DNA of 64,000 nt from an uncultured bacterium (GTDB lineage: Bacteria; Patescibacteriota; Minisyncoccia; Phycocordibacterales; UBA9973): contig CALAYS010000157.1 of NCBI GenBank assembly GCA_937895515.1, positions 1 to 64,000 on the forward strand, written 5' to 3'. Numbering within the stretch: position 1 is the stretch's first letter; the number at the start of each line of letters is the position of its first letter. This document shows, in pieces, positions 8,441-15,173 of the stretch. Under the pieces are notes generated by a model. That model saw only the letters and a list, made by a program, of their open reading frames with translations, made no database searches and was not told the origin of the DNA. A program made the position numbers and the translations under genes.

Positions 8441-8527
8441 CGGAGGGTAGAGGATTTGAACCCCTGATCCAATTTCTTAGATTCTGCTTTTCGAAAGCCG
8501 TGCAATCAACCTCTCTGCCAACCCTCC
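8441..8527 (-). tRNA. tRNA-Ser (CGA)
   Basis: A class II tRNA of 87 nt with acceptor GGAGGGT/ACCCTCC and the serine discriminator G73. The anticodon loop TTCGAAA gives CGA. A long variable arm has stem ATCTAA/TTGGAT, and the T arm is AGGGG/CCTCT around TTCAAAT. CCA is not encoded. The anticodon stem CGGCT/AGCAG carries one G-A mismatch at 28-42. An extended -10 box (TGTTATAGT) lies a short distance upstream on the minus strand. Confidence 0.95.
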
Positions 8528-8604
8528 TTGAGCCTTTTTACTATAACATCTTTTATTTTTTCCTAAAATATGTTATAAATATCTCGTTACTAAATTAATT
8601 AGCA

Positions 8605-8653
8605 CCATTGTCTAACCAAGTTTAGAGGATAGCGGACAGAAGCTTTTTAAGCT
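8605..8653 (+). pseudogene. Degenerate tRNA-Glu 5' fragment
   Basis: Two blocks match the nearby intact tRNA-Glu. CCATTGTCTAAC (8605-8616) differs at one position from the tRNA 5' part. The block at 8634-8653 matches the anticodon-arm block at 8708-8727 at 19 of 20 positions. The blocks are separated by a 17-nt insertion, and no acceptor or T arm can be formed, so this is not a functional tRNA. Confidence 0.55.
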
Positions 8654-8686
8654 AAAAGGTAACATTGTGAGAATTATTTTAATTTT

Positions 8687-8758
8687 GGCCCCATCGTCTA
8701 ACGGTTAGGACAGAAGCTTTTCAAGCTTTAAATCGGAGTTCGATTCTCCGTGGGGTCA
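8687..8758 (+). tRNA. tRNA-Glu (TTC)
   Basis: 72 nt with acceptor GGCCCCA/TGGGGTC, anticodon stem GAAGC/GCTTT, loop TTTTCAA (anticodon TTC) and T arm CGGAG/CTCCG around TTCGATT. The discriminator is A and CCA is not encoded. Its 3' 19 nt recur exactly at 8918-8936, and its 3' acceptor strand is the left end of a long inverted repeat (8751-8812). That could compete with the cloverleaf in the precursor. Confidence 0.97.
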
Positions 8759-8936
8759 CGCGTTGAAAAAAGAGCCAGATTGATATCTGGCCTTTTTTCT
8801 TGCGTGACCCCAAGCAAGATAACTGCTTATCTTGCGTCGGAGATATCGAAAGGGTTTTTACTGTTTATGAGAAATTTCATTTCGAATAAACCAAAAACCA
8901 CCTGGCTACGTGGTAGCCGATTCTCCGTGGGGTCAC
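8751..8936 (+). repeat. Hairpin chain bounded by tRNA-Glu 3'-end repeats
   Basis: The segment contains in order a long inverted repeat (8751-8780 with 8785-8812), a 9-bp hairpin (8814-8822 with 8827-8835, loop CTGC) and a 6-bp hairpin (8904-8909 with 8913-8918, loop GTG). It ends with an exact 19-nt copy of the tRNA 3' end (8918-8936, matching 8741-8759). Nothing else in the 8369-9055 stretch looks like a gene. The arrangement could be the scar of a tRNA-targeting element or tRNA duplication debris. Confidence 0.7.
8765..8799 (+). terminator. Terminator after tRNA-Glu
   Basis: A perfect 7-bp stem, GCCAGAT (8774-8780) and ATCTGGC (8785-8791), with loop TGAT is flanked by A6 and T6 tracts. It ends tRNA-Glu transcription. 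It is also the inner part of a longer inverted repeat whose outer arms (8751-8761 and 8802-8812) include the tRNA 3' strand. Confidence 0.85.
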
Positions 8937-8972
8937 AGCTTTTTTAGCCTTATTTTTATATACTTTTTATGA

Positions 8973-9003
8973 TACCCAAAAAGGAATTCAGAATTTTTGA
9001 CAT
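8973..9003 (+). repeat. 31-nt dispersed repeat, copy 1
   Basis: The segment starting TACCCAAAAAGGAATTCAG matches 9726-9756 at 28 of 31 positions. The two copies flank the divergent gene pair 9056-9319 and 9409-9666. Copy 1 carries a TTGACA hexamer but no matched -10 box. Confidence 0.7.
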
Positions 9004-9028
9004 AAAAAAAGACTGCTATTGCAGTCTT
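9004..9028 (-). terminator. Terminator of the 9056-9319 gene
   Basis: The 8-bp stem AAGACTGC/GCAGTCTT has a 4-nt loop and is followed on the minus strand by a run of T residues (A tract at 9004-9010 on the plus strand). Confidence 0.85.
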
Positions 9029-9055
9029 GGTTCTTTAATTATTTAACAATGCAAA

Positions 9056-9319
9056 TTATATTTGCATTTCCTGTTTACTAAGCCCCATAGAACTCATTAA
9101 AAAATAAGGGCCTGTACCAGAACGACCATAATCAAAGTCACCTAATTCTTTTAATTCTTTTTTTAAAAAAACCAGTACTTCTTCCTTTTCTTTTTCATCT
9201 GCTTGTTCTAAACGAGCAATAAAATCATCAATTGCTTTATTGCAAGCTCCAGCTCGAGCAAAACTGTGAGCATTTGTTTTAATAGCTTCTACGTACTGCA
9301 TTAATGTTCGATTTTGCAT
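9056..9319 (-). CDS. Small helical protein, unknown function (87 aa)
   Basis: Starting at MQNRTLMQYVEAIK, the product is 87 residues, mostly charged alpha helix, with a possible coiled coil around residues 35-60 (Glu/Lys-rich). A longer frame to 9430 exists, but it would run through two promoters and a divergent gene. The start at 9319 has an AAAGG Shine-Dalgarno-like sequence about 7 nt upstream. A minus-strand promoter at 9339-9367 fits that start. No family recognised. Confidence 0.65.
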   Translation of the reverse strand: MQNRTLMQYVEAIKTNAHSFARAGACNKAIDDFIARLEQADEKEKEEVLVFLKKELKELGDFDYGRSGTGPYFLMSSMGLSKQEMQI

Positions 9320-9338
9320 ATTTTTACCTTTAGTCTTT

Positions 9339-9367
9339 ATTCTATCATAACTACATTGACAAGTCAA
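9339..9367 (-). promoter_or_regulatory. Divergent promoter, minus strand
   Basis: TTGACT and TAGAAT are spaced by 17 nt on the minus strand, and the -10 ends 19 nt before the start at 9319. Its -35 box is half of the palindrome TTGACAAGTCAA, whose other half is the -35 box of the plus-strand promoter, so the two promoters are back to back. Confidence 0.75.
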
Positions 9368-9383
9368 ATAAAGTCTGTATAAT
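9356..9383 (+). promoter_or_regulatory. Promoter TTGACA-16-TATAAT
   Basis: A consensus -35 at 9356-9361 and -10 at 9378-9383 are separated by 16 nt. The 18 nt at 9353-9370 are identical to 10342-10359 at the next promoter of the same type. The -10 overlaps an ATG at 9382, so the gene starts at the next ATG (9409). Confidence 0.85.
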
Positions 9384-9408
9384 GTTGTTGATATTAAAAA
9401 ACAGACAA

Positions 9409-9666
9409 ATGAAAAATTTATTAGAAACATTTAAAAACATTTTTTTTCTCTACAAAATAAAGAGAGCTATCGCACACGTTGTAATTATTAGTTTAATGGC
9501 CTTTTTGATTCTTGCTATTATTACATTATTAATTACGCCTCCTAATCTTTTTTTATTGATGGTATTAATAATTTTAATATCAACTGCTATTGTCTCTGGA
9601 ATAATTGGAGTAATATTAGACCGTTTTATACATCCATATTATATTACAAATGACTGGTATTATTAA
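9409..9666 (+). CDS. Small membrane protein, unknown function (85 aa)
   Basis: The product has a basic amphipathic N terminus (1-20) and two long hydrophobic helices (about 22-45 and 48-70), ending in the polar tail YYITNDWYY. The start at 9409 is chosen because the only earlier ATG lies in the promoter -10 box. It is divergent from 9056-9319 and ends at its own terminator. No named family recognised. Confidence 0.65.
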   Translation: MKNLLETFKNIFFLYKIKRAIAHVVIISLMAFLILAIITLLITPPNLFLLMVLIILISTAIVSGIIGVILDRFIHPYYITNDWYY

Positions 9667-9693
9667 ATGAAAAAGGAAAAAATAATTCTATAC

Positions 9694-9724
9694 TGCCATC
9701 TCTTAATTGGGATGGCAATTTTTA
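9694..9724 (+). terminator. Terminator, cassette-type copy 1
   Basis: TGCCATCTC pairs with GGGATGGCA (one wobble) and is followed by a T tract. The sequence is clearly related to the terminator at 11078-11110, although the upstream genes are unrelated. Confidence 0.85.
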
Positions 9725-9725
9725 T

Positions 9726-9756
9726 TACCCAAAAAAGAATTCAGAACTTTTGATAT
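9726..9756 (+). repeat. 31-nt dispersed repeat, copy 2
   Basis: Matches 8973-9003 at 28 of 31 positions. It directly follows a terminator and overlaps the region upstream of the kinase gene, where TATAAT occurs just before the ATG at 9775. Confidence 0.7.
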
Positions 9757-9774
9757 TTCTGGTATAATATTAAA

Positions 9775-10299
9775 ATGAATAAAACTTTTGTTTGTCTCAT
9801 CACTGGCCCAATGGGAGCTGGTAAATCTTCAGTATCAAACGCATTAGCTAATAAATTTGAACGAAGTGCAGTTATCGAAGTAGATAAACTTCGTGGAATG
9901 ATAAAAGGTGGATTTGTAAAACCTTCACCTTATACTGAAGAAGTTGAATTGCAGCTTTCCCTTAGTGCTAAGAATGCTTGTGATATGGCTGATAATTTCT
10001 TGGAAAAAGGTTTCAATGTTTTCATTGATGGTATTGTTGGAAGAAAATTATTAAAACAATATTCCAATTTTTTTAAGGATAAAAACTTTAAAGCATTTCT
10101 ACTTTTACCATCGCCAGAAGCCCTTTTAGCACGCTTTGATGATAGAGGAGACTATTTAGAACTCCGCGAAAGAACTACCGAACTTCATAAAATATTTTCT
10201 GAGAAACGAGACCAACTTAACTTGCAAACTTTAGATTCTAGCGACCAGACGCTAGAGGAAACCGTAGATGAGATTTATAAATTAATAGTTTCATTATAG
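9775..10299 (+). CDS. P-loop kinase-like ATPase (AAA_33 type)
   Basis: 174 residues. The Walker A motif GPMGAGKSS is at 11-19 and an Asp follows the second strand (VIEVDKLRG, about 34-42). The central helix-loop has FIDGIVGR, and the lid region is LLARFDDRGDYLELRERT. This is the fold of small-molecule kinases such as chloramphenicol phosphotransferase-like or AAA_33 proteins. The substrate cannot be deduced. A TATAAT box lies just upstream. Confidence 0.75.
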   Translation: MNKTFVCLITGPMGAGKSSVSNALANKFERSAVIEVDKLRGMIKGGFVKPSPYTEEVELQLSLSAKNACDMADNFLEKGFNVFIDGIVGRKLLKQYSNFFKDKNFKAFLLLPSPEALLARFDDRGDYLELRERTTELHKIFSEKRDQLNLQTLDSSDQTLEETVDEIYKLIVSL

Positions 10300-10344
10300 A
10301 GAATATTTCTATTTATTTCTAAAATCCACACATATGGGGTCACA

Positions 10345-10372
10345 TTGACAAGTCAAATATATTATGTATAAT
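10345..10372 (+). promoter_or_regulatory. Promoter TTGACA-16-TATAAT
   Basis: -35 at 10345-10350 and -10 at 10367-10372 precede the gene at 10397 by 24 nt. The 18-nt block 10342-10359 is identical to the promoter at 9353-9370, including the TTGACAAGTCAA palindrome. Confidence 0.85.
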
Positions 10373-10396
10373 TTGGCTAACTAAAAAATATAGAAT

Positions 10397-11056
10397 ATGC
10401 CAAAGCTAGGAATGCCTCGAAATAATTTTATAAAAGAAATCCGTAATCTTGTCGCTGAAAAATGTTGTAATTTATGGCCATGGGATGTTACAGAAATTGC
10501 AAAGCGTACAAATCAAAAAGTGATAAATAGCGGGGAAGAATGTGTTGTAATCCCAGGGATAGCTAACGATCAAGAAGTAATTGCTTATACTTTTTTTGAT
10601 TTAAATCCACTAAGAGCTAAAGAATTATTTTATGCTCAAAGAATATACTCCACATTGTTTCCGAATAATTTCCCACATTTTTATGTTGCTTCTGGAGCCT
10701 CTGTTAAATATAGGCATCTGCCTTCGGGAACTATTCGTCAAAAAATAGAAAGACAAGAAAAAGAAGAAATTAATTATCCTTTTCAGAAAGTTATCGATAT
10801 TTGTGCCACCATAGGTTTACCTCTCTTGGTTGAAATAAGCGGGGAAAATATTATGGTTGGTAAAGATGGTGGAGAATATTATTTAGATACCACAAGACAG
10901 CTTTATCCCGGGTTAATTGATGAACAAAAACTTTTTGCGTATATACATGGTAAATATACAGAAAAAGATATTCGTATAATTAAATCGTGTATGTCTAGAT
11001 TAAAAGATGTGTATGTTCAAGCAGATATACAACGAAAACATAGAATTAAAAATTAA
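10397..11056 (+). CDS. Hypothetical protein (219 aa)
   Basis: A soluble protein with no signal peptide. The central part has aromatic strands (VIAYTFFDLNPLRAKELFY, about 55-75) followed by a helix and FPHFYVASG. The C-terminal half has the strand NIMVGKDGGEYYLDT. Alternating strands and an internal Gly-rich turn faintly recall kinase-like folds, but no catalytic HxD or DxG motif is clear, so I leave it unassigned. Its promoter and terminator are shared with the cassette at 9353-9724. Confidence 0.6.
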   Translation: MPKLGMPRNNFIKEIRNLVAEKCCNLWPWDVTEIAKRTNQKVINSGEECVVIPGIANDQEVIAYTFFDLNPLRAKELFYAQRIYSTLFPNNFPHFYVASGASVKYRHLPSGTIRQKIERQEKEEINYPFQKVIDICATIGLPLLVEISGENIMVGKDGGEYYLDTTRQLYPGLIDEQKLFAYIHGKYTEKDIRIIKSCMSRLKDVYVQADIQRKHRIKN

Positions 11057-11077
11057 AATAAATAAATCCTTTATACC

Positions 11078-11110
11078 GCCATCTCTTAGTTAAGAGGTGG
11101 CAATTTTTAT
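11078..11110 (+). terminator. Terminator, cassette-type copy 2
   Basis: GCCATCTCTT pairs with AAGAGGTGGC around AGTT and is followed by a T tract. It is homologous to the terminator at 9694-9724. Confidence 0.85.
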
Positions 11111-11150
11111 TAATTTCCATTAGTTTATTCTTAATGCTATAATCTCAAAT

Positions 11151-11651
11151 ATGATTACAAAAGAACAATTTATCGAGAGCGTAATGCGCGAGATTAGTAT
11201 AGTTAAACATTTAGCAGAAAAGGTTACACCCGAGAATATTAATTACAAACCAACAGAAAAACAACGTACAACTAGAGAATTATTAGGCTATTTAGCATTT
11301 GGACCAAAGACGGCTTTGATGGTAGCGAAGAGCGGGGATATGTCTTTATTTGGAACATCTATGGCTGACCAAGCCAGCGTTACAATGGAAAATTTTAGTG
11401 AAATGATGGATAAATCAGCAATGGAAATTAAATCCACATTAGAATCAATGACAGACGATGAAATGAACGAAGAAGTTGATTTATGGAATAATGGAAATAC
11501 TGCACCACGATCCATGCATATAATGCAATTAGTACTAGAGGCTTTTGTGGCTTATAAAATGCAATTGTTTTTATATCTAAAAGCATCTGGCCACGAGCAT
11601 TTGAATACTTCAAATGTTTGGCAAGGTAAAGACCCCGCTCCAAAAGAATAA
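11151..11651 (+). CDS. DinB-like four-helix protein
   Basis: 166 residues, largely helical, arranged like the DinB/YfiT four-helix bundle. It has an N-terminal helix followed by the segment RTTRELLGYLAFGP, a middle helix pair, and a last helix MQLFLYLKASG followed by the tail NTSNVWQGKDP. DinB-like proteins often bind a divalent metal through three histidines and act as thiol-dependent transferases, but the metal triad is not clear here. Assignment is by overall pattern only. Confidence 0.55.
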   Translation: MITKEQFIESVMREISIVKHLAEKVTPENINYKPTEKQRTTRELLGYLAFGPKTALMVAKSGDMSLFGTSMADQASVTMENFSEMMDKSAMEIKSTLESMTDDEMNEEVDLWNNGNTAPRSMHIMQLVLEAFVAYKMQLFLYLKASGHEHLNTSNVWQGKDPAPKE

Positions 11652-11661
11652 AATATATAAT

Positions 11662-11692
11662 AAAAAACCACTTCGTCATGAAGTGGTTTTTT
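11662..11692. terminator. Hairpin terminator
   Basis: Perfect 13-bp arms (11662-11674 and 11680-11692) with loop GTCAT consist of an A6 tract, CCACTTC and the complement ending in T6. It ends the DinB-like gene. Confidence 0.9.
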
Positions 11693-11710
11693 ATATGTAT
11701 TTTAAAGCTT

Positions 11711-11738
11711 TTGACAATTTATCAAAATAGTGTATAAT
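11711..11738 (+). promoter_or_regulatory. Promoter TTGACA-16-TATAAT
   Basis: -35 at 11711-11716 and -10 at 11733-11738 with a TG just before the -10. It drives the small gene at 11764 and has a short leader with AGAAG before the ATG. Confidence 0.85.
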
Positions 11739-11763
11739 ATAAAAAATTTAAAAAGAAGTAATT

Positions 11764-11988
11764 ATGATAAATACATTAACTCTAGCAGATCAAATGAAAA
11801 AAATTGAAGATCAATTCCATGATTTTCATACCGCACAAGATTGGGCCATTAAAAATGGTGCAGAAGAATCACTTAAAGAAAATATGGTGATTCCAAGACC
11901 AATATTTAAATTTCCTGATGGAAGTGCTATTTCTATCGACCCTGGTTTCGGCCATGACCATATCCTTGTTGTAAAAGAAAATTCTTAA
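11764..11988 (+). CDS. Hypothetical protein (74 aa)
   Basis: A small soluble acidic protein. The N-terminal helix (about 5-35) is rich in Asp, Glu and Gln. The C-terminal half has the two strands PIFKFPDGSAISIDP and HDHILVVKE, like a small beta hairpin. It has a strong promoter and is followed after 10 nt by another small gene. No function can be assigned. Confidence 0.6.
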   Translation: MINTLTLADQMKKIEDQFHDFHTAQDWAIKNGAEESLKENMVIPRPIFKFPDGSAISIDPGFGHDHILVVKENS

Positions 11989-11998
11989 AAATATTCTG

Positions 11999-12238
11999 AT
12001 GGTAATTGAAAGAGACTTAACAGGTAAAAGAGCCGGAATCTTAGAAAAGATTTATGGGTCAAATATTGAAATAGACTTAACACCTTGTTCTAAAAATGAA
12101 GGTGTTCATAAAATCAGCCACGATTATTGGCTGAAATCGAATGATTCATTATGCATGTGTATGGATTGTGGTTGGACTTTTATAAAGTCTCAACAGCCAC
12201 AACTACCATCTGGTTTAATACAAATCATGTCAAAATAA
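11999..12238 (+). CDS. Hypothetical protein with Cys cluster (79 aa)
   Basis: The product contains the cluster CMCMDCGW near residues 52-59, which with an earlier Cys could bind zinc or another metal. The rest is short strands and a helix. It lies 10 nt behind the 74-residue gene and ends before a terminator, so the two form an operon. Unknown function. Confidence 0.55.
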   Translation: MVIERDLTGKRAGILEKIYGSNIEIDLTPCSKNEGVHKISHDYWLKSNDSLCMCMDCGWTFIKSQQPQLPSGLIQIMSK

Positions 12239-12260
12239 ACTTTATACAGGATAATCCTGG

Positions 12261-12285
12261 AACCTTGCTTTGGCAGGGTTTTTTT
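12261..12285 (+). terminator. Hairpin terminator
   Basis: AACCTTGC pairs with GCAGGGTT (one wobble) around TTTG and is followed by T7. It ends the 11764-12238 operon just before the convergent Mur-ligase-like gene. Confidence 0.85.
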
Positions 12286-12290
12286 ATATT

Positions 12291-13712
12291 TTACTTGGAA
12301 GTCCGACTTCCAAGTAGGTTTGGTAAATCTTTTGGTAAATCATCGGGTAGGCCATCTAGCGCACCGGATGTCATAAGAATAATTAGTGAATCATTATTTA
12401 AATCTTTTTTTAATAATTCATAAGCATCATTTTTACTTGCTACACCAACAGCATTTACTCCAGAATTTTTAACTTGATTTAGTATTTCATCCAGTGTTAA
12501 TTGGTCATGGGTAGTTGCTCCATGGGTTGGGGGATTAAATATATAAACATTACTTACTCCATTAAAAACATCATCATACCAAGACAAATTACCCCGATTA
12601 CGCCAACCAAAAGTATGTGGCTCAAAAATACAAATAATATTTTTTGTAGGGTAGTGTAATTTAACTGCACTAATGTCAGCTACTGCTTTGGCATATGATG
12701 AACCATAAGATTCAATTATTGGGATATCTGAATCAGAGACTTTTTTATCTAATCGGCCCTTGACCCCGTGGCAAACCTTGATCGCGTTTTGAATTTGTAT
12801 AGGGGAGACAAGGCCTTTTTCCAGTAGCATTGCAGATACACCAACAATGTTTAATATATTATGTTCACCTAAAAGAATAGTTTCAAGTTTAATTATAAAT
12901 TCGCCATCTTTATATAAATCAAAACTAGCCACTGGGCCGTATGAAATATTTACAGGGTAATAATTAGACTCATCATTTAATCCATAACTAATTTTATTAC
13001 AATTTGTAGTTTCTAGTATGCTTTTTATGTGCATACCGTCTTTTGCGTAAACTAAATAGCCACCATCAGGAATTAATTTTAATAATTCTTTGTATGGTAA
13101 TAAATAACTTTCAACTGTTGGGTAAACATTAATATGGTCATGTTCACATGAAGTTAAAATCACATTTTGTGGATTGTAGTGCAGGAATTTAGCACTATTG
13201 TCAAAATTGGCAGATGGGTATTCATCGCCCTCTAGTACAAAAATATTTGAGTCAGATATTTTACCAGAATCCGCTAAATCTATTGGTACTGCTCCAATAA
13301 AATATGATGGGTTTTTACCCGCATGTTCTAGTACAAAACTAGTTAGTGTGGTAATGCTTGACTTACCAAAACTTCCTGCGCAAATTATGGTGTCTTTGTT
13401 TTTAGTTAGTTGGTTTATAATTTGCGGGAAAGATACAACTTTTTCGGGTGTATTAAAAGCATAGGCTACTTCGGGGTTAGATTCTGGAGTTAGTTTGGCA
13501 TGTTTACCAATAACTATATAGTCCACATCCTTCGGGATATTCTCGGCCTTGTGACCAGTATAAAAAGTTATATTGTGAGTAGTTAAATAGCCCAGCATTG
13601 GTTCGTAGAATCCTTCATCAGATCCAGTAACACTGTGACCCTGGTCTTTTAGCATTCCGGCCAGTGTGCCCATTGCTTTGCCACATATTCCTATAAAATG
13701 GTATTTGCTCAT
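12291..13712 (-). CDS. Mur-ligase family protein (Mpl/MurC-like)
   Basis: 473 residues with the three-domain Mur ligase plan. The N-terminal Rossmann domain has FIGICGKAMGTLAGML (about 6-21), the central ATPase has GSFGKSS at 113-119 and the segment ILTSCEHDHINVYPT, and the C-terminal ligase domain contains FEPHTFGWRNRG. It looks most like Mpl, which reattaches recycled tripeptide to UDP-MurNAc, or MurC. The last codons, LGSRTSK and the stop, come from a perfect 23-nt palindrome (12293-12315) and look like an added tail. It starts 2 nt after the stop of the unknown gene 13715-15025. Confidence 0.82.
   Translation of the reverse strand: MSKYHFIGICGKAMGTLAGMLKDQGHSVTGSDEGFYEPMLGYLTTHNITFYTGHKAENIPKDVDYIVIGKHAKLTPESNPEVAYAFNTPEKVVSFPQIINQLTKNKDTIICAGSFGKSSITTLTSFVLEHAGKNPSYFIGAVPIDLADSGKISDSNIFVLEGDEYPSANFDNSAKFLHYNPQNVILTSCEHDHINVYPTVESYLLPYKELLKLIPDGGYLVYAKDGMHIKSILETTNCNKISYGLNDESNYYPVNISYGPVASFDLYKDGEFIIKLETILLGEHNILNIVGVSAMLLEKGLVSPIQIQNAIKVCHGVKGRLDKKVSDSDIPIIESYGSSYAKAVADISAVKLHYPTKNIICIFEPHTFGWRNRGNLSWYDDVFNGVSNVYIFNPPTHGATTHDQLTLDEILNQVKNSGVNAVGVASKNDAYELLKKDLNNDSLIILMTSGALDGLPDDLPKDLPNLLGSRTSK
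12293..12315. repeat. Interspersed 23-nt palindrome, copy A
   Basis: ACTTGGAAGTC and GACTTCCAAGT are perfect inverted arms around a central C. It overlaps the stop codon of the Mur-ligase-like gene. Copy B at 34666-34688 differs only by two positions that pair with each other. Confidence 0.8.
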
Positions 13713-13714
13713 AT

Positions 13715-15025
13715 TTAACGTTTAAAACCTATTAATCTATCTTGCATGGGTAAAATTATATCATTAAATTTCATATTATCATCAGGTCCTTGCCAATTTG
13801 AACCCAAAGCAATATCAATTGCAGTTTTGTATCGGTTTTCGATATTAGGTAGTGCACCAGTTGTTAATGAATTAGTACGAACATTTGTTATGTCAATTGG
13901 TAATAAATTACTTTTAAGCCAAGTATTTTTATAATCAGTTAAATAAGTAGTTTGTTTAAAGCTTCCAAAACATTGGAATCCATTTAAAAAAGAAAGTATT
14001 GTGAACCCCATAAAAACCCCAGGACAAAATTGAGTATTGTTTAATTTTTCTATAAGCTTCTCGGGTGTGATGTATTCTTCATCAACCGTATTTTTTAAAA
14101 TTAATTCATCAATATATGCTTTTACTTGTTTCTTGCCATTTTGTGAATCTACAACATCGTAAAAAAAATGAGCATCATTTTTCCAAACATCCATAATTTG
14201 CTTATGGAATTTTTCATCAAAAAACATTTTGTAAATAAAATGATCTTTATTTTTTAAAACTAAACATAAATAGTTTGAAACTACTTCATTTATATCAATA
14301 TAAATTATTTTTTGATTATTAAATAATTTTTTACTAAATTCATTAGTACTGTTTACCATTAGTTTTGTAAAATCTGTATCACCATCTTTATATTTTAAAT
14401 AGTCTTTTGCTGGGCTAGTTAAATATGGGTAAATTTTTTTAAATGATTCTGGTATTTGCGACCGGTAAACTAATTCATCTCTTTGTGTATTTTCATATAA
14501 AGAAAGTCTATTATATTTTTCATCTTTTACATCGCGTAATCTATCTTGTTGGCGCTTTTTAAAAATATTATAATAAATACTTTCTTCATTTATAACATCC
14601 TTAAAATCTCTATTTATATTCCAGTATAATACAGCTGGGTATGAATCATTTCCAAAAGGAATACCTGAAAAAGTTCCGACAATATAATAGGTATCAATTG
14701 GAATAGATTTTAAGGCTATGGAATTTAAAGTTAATGATGGTACAGAGGTTGAATCTAGTAACCCAGTATGAGGTCCAGTTTGGATAGTTCTATGTTTTTT
14801 TATTGAATCTATAACTTCATTCCAAATATTTTCATTTACACCAACTCTTTTAAATTCTTTTTTAAAAGCCTCGATTAATTCTGGCTCAAATGGGATATCA
14901 GTACTGTAAGACCAAAGATATTTACTATACTGTGCAATAGTTAAATCACCACTGTTTTTTATAACATTGGCTAGTGTGTCTTTGCCTTGAGACAAAAGGG
15001 TATCAATAAGTTCTTTAATTTCCAC
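13715..15025 (-). CDS. Hypothetical protein, partner of Mur-like ligase (436 aa)
   Basis: The start codon is GTG (complement of 15023-15025), with TATATT 6 nt before it. The protein is soluble and mixed alpha/beta. After a helical N-terminal 75 residues there is a Gly-rich turn QTGPHTGLL and a strand-rich segment TYYIVGTFSGIPFGN (about 110-125). Near the C terminus is another Gly/Phe-rich segment (FCPGVFMGFTILSFLNGFQCF). I do not recognise the family. The 2-nt gap to the Mur-ligase-like gene suggests a joint role in wall precursor metabolism, which is inference only. Confidence 0.65.
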   Translation of the reverse strand: MEIKELIDTLLSQGKDTLANVIKNSGDLTIAQYSKYLWSYSTDIPFEPELIEAFKKEFKRVGVNENIWNEVIDSIKKHRTIQTGPHTGLLDSTSVPSLTLNSIALKSIPIDTYYIVGTFSGIPFGNDSYPAVLYWNINRDFKDVINEESIYYNIFKKRQQDRLRDVKDEKYNRLSLYENTQRDELVYRSQIPESFKKIYPYLTSPAKDYLKYKDGDTDFTKLMVNSTNEFSKKLFNNQKIIYIDINEVVSNYLCLVLKNKDHFIYKMFFDEKFHKQIMDVWKNDAHFFYDVVDSQNGKKQVKAYIDELILKNTVDEEYITPEKLIEKLNNTQFCPGVFMGFTILSFLNGFQCFGSFKQTTYLTDYKNTWLKSNLLPIDITNVRTNSLTTGALPNIENRYKTAIDIALGSNWQGPDDNMKFNDIILPMQDRLIGFKR

Positions 15026-15032
15026 AAAACTA

Positions 15033-15052
15033 ATATATCATATATGATATAT
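15033..15052. promoter_or_regulatory. Palindrome at promoter of 13715-15025
   Basis: ATATATCATATATGATATAT is a perfect 20-nt AT-rich palindrome that overlaps the likely -10 region of the minus-strand gene starting at 15025. It could be an operator, but AT-rich palindromes also arise by chance here. Confidence 0.4.
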
Positions 15053-15100
15053 TTTTTCTATTTGATAAATGTTACAAATTTTGTTAAGCTATTTTTGTAA

Positions 15101-15173
15101 GCGCGGTTAGCTCAGTTGGTAGAGCGCGTCATTGACGTTGACGATGTCACAGGTTCGACTCCTGTATCGCGCA
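15101..15173 (+). tRNA. tRNA-Val (GAC)
   Basis: 73 nt with acceptor GCGCGGT/ATCGCGC, D arm GCTC/GAGC, anticodon stem CGTCA/TGACG and loop TTGACGT (anticodon GAC). The T arm is ACAGG/CCTGT around TTCGACT. CCA is not encoded. The 240 nt that follow up to 15414 hold no gene I can support. Confidence 0.96.

Noticed and set aside
8750..8947. 65-codon plus-strand ORF over the tRNA-Glu 3' end and hairpins
   Set aside because: It starts inside the tRNA and its frame is made of hairpin sequence and the tRNA repeat, so it is almost certainly a spurious tRNA-overlapping frame.
9382..9408. Earlier ATG for the 9409 membrane protein
   Set aside because: It lies in the promoter -10 box and cannot be transcribed from that promoter.
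13715..15025. Possible BshC-like or acyl-ligase assignment for the 436-aa gene
   Set aside because: Only a loose TGPHTGLL-type similarity is visible, not a family signature, so no function is named.
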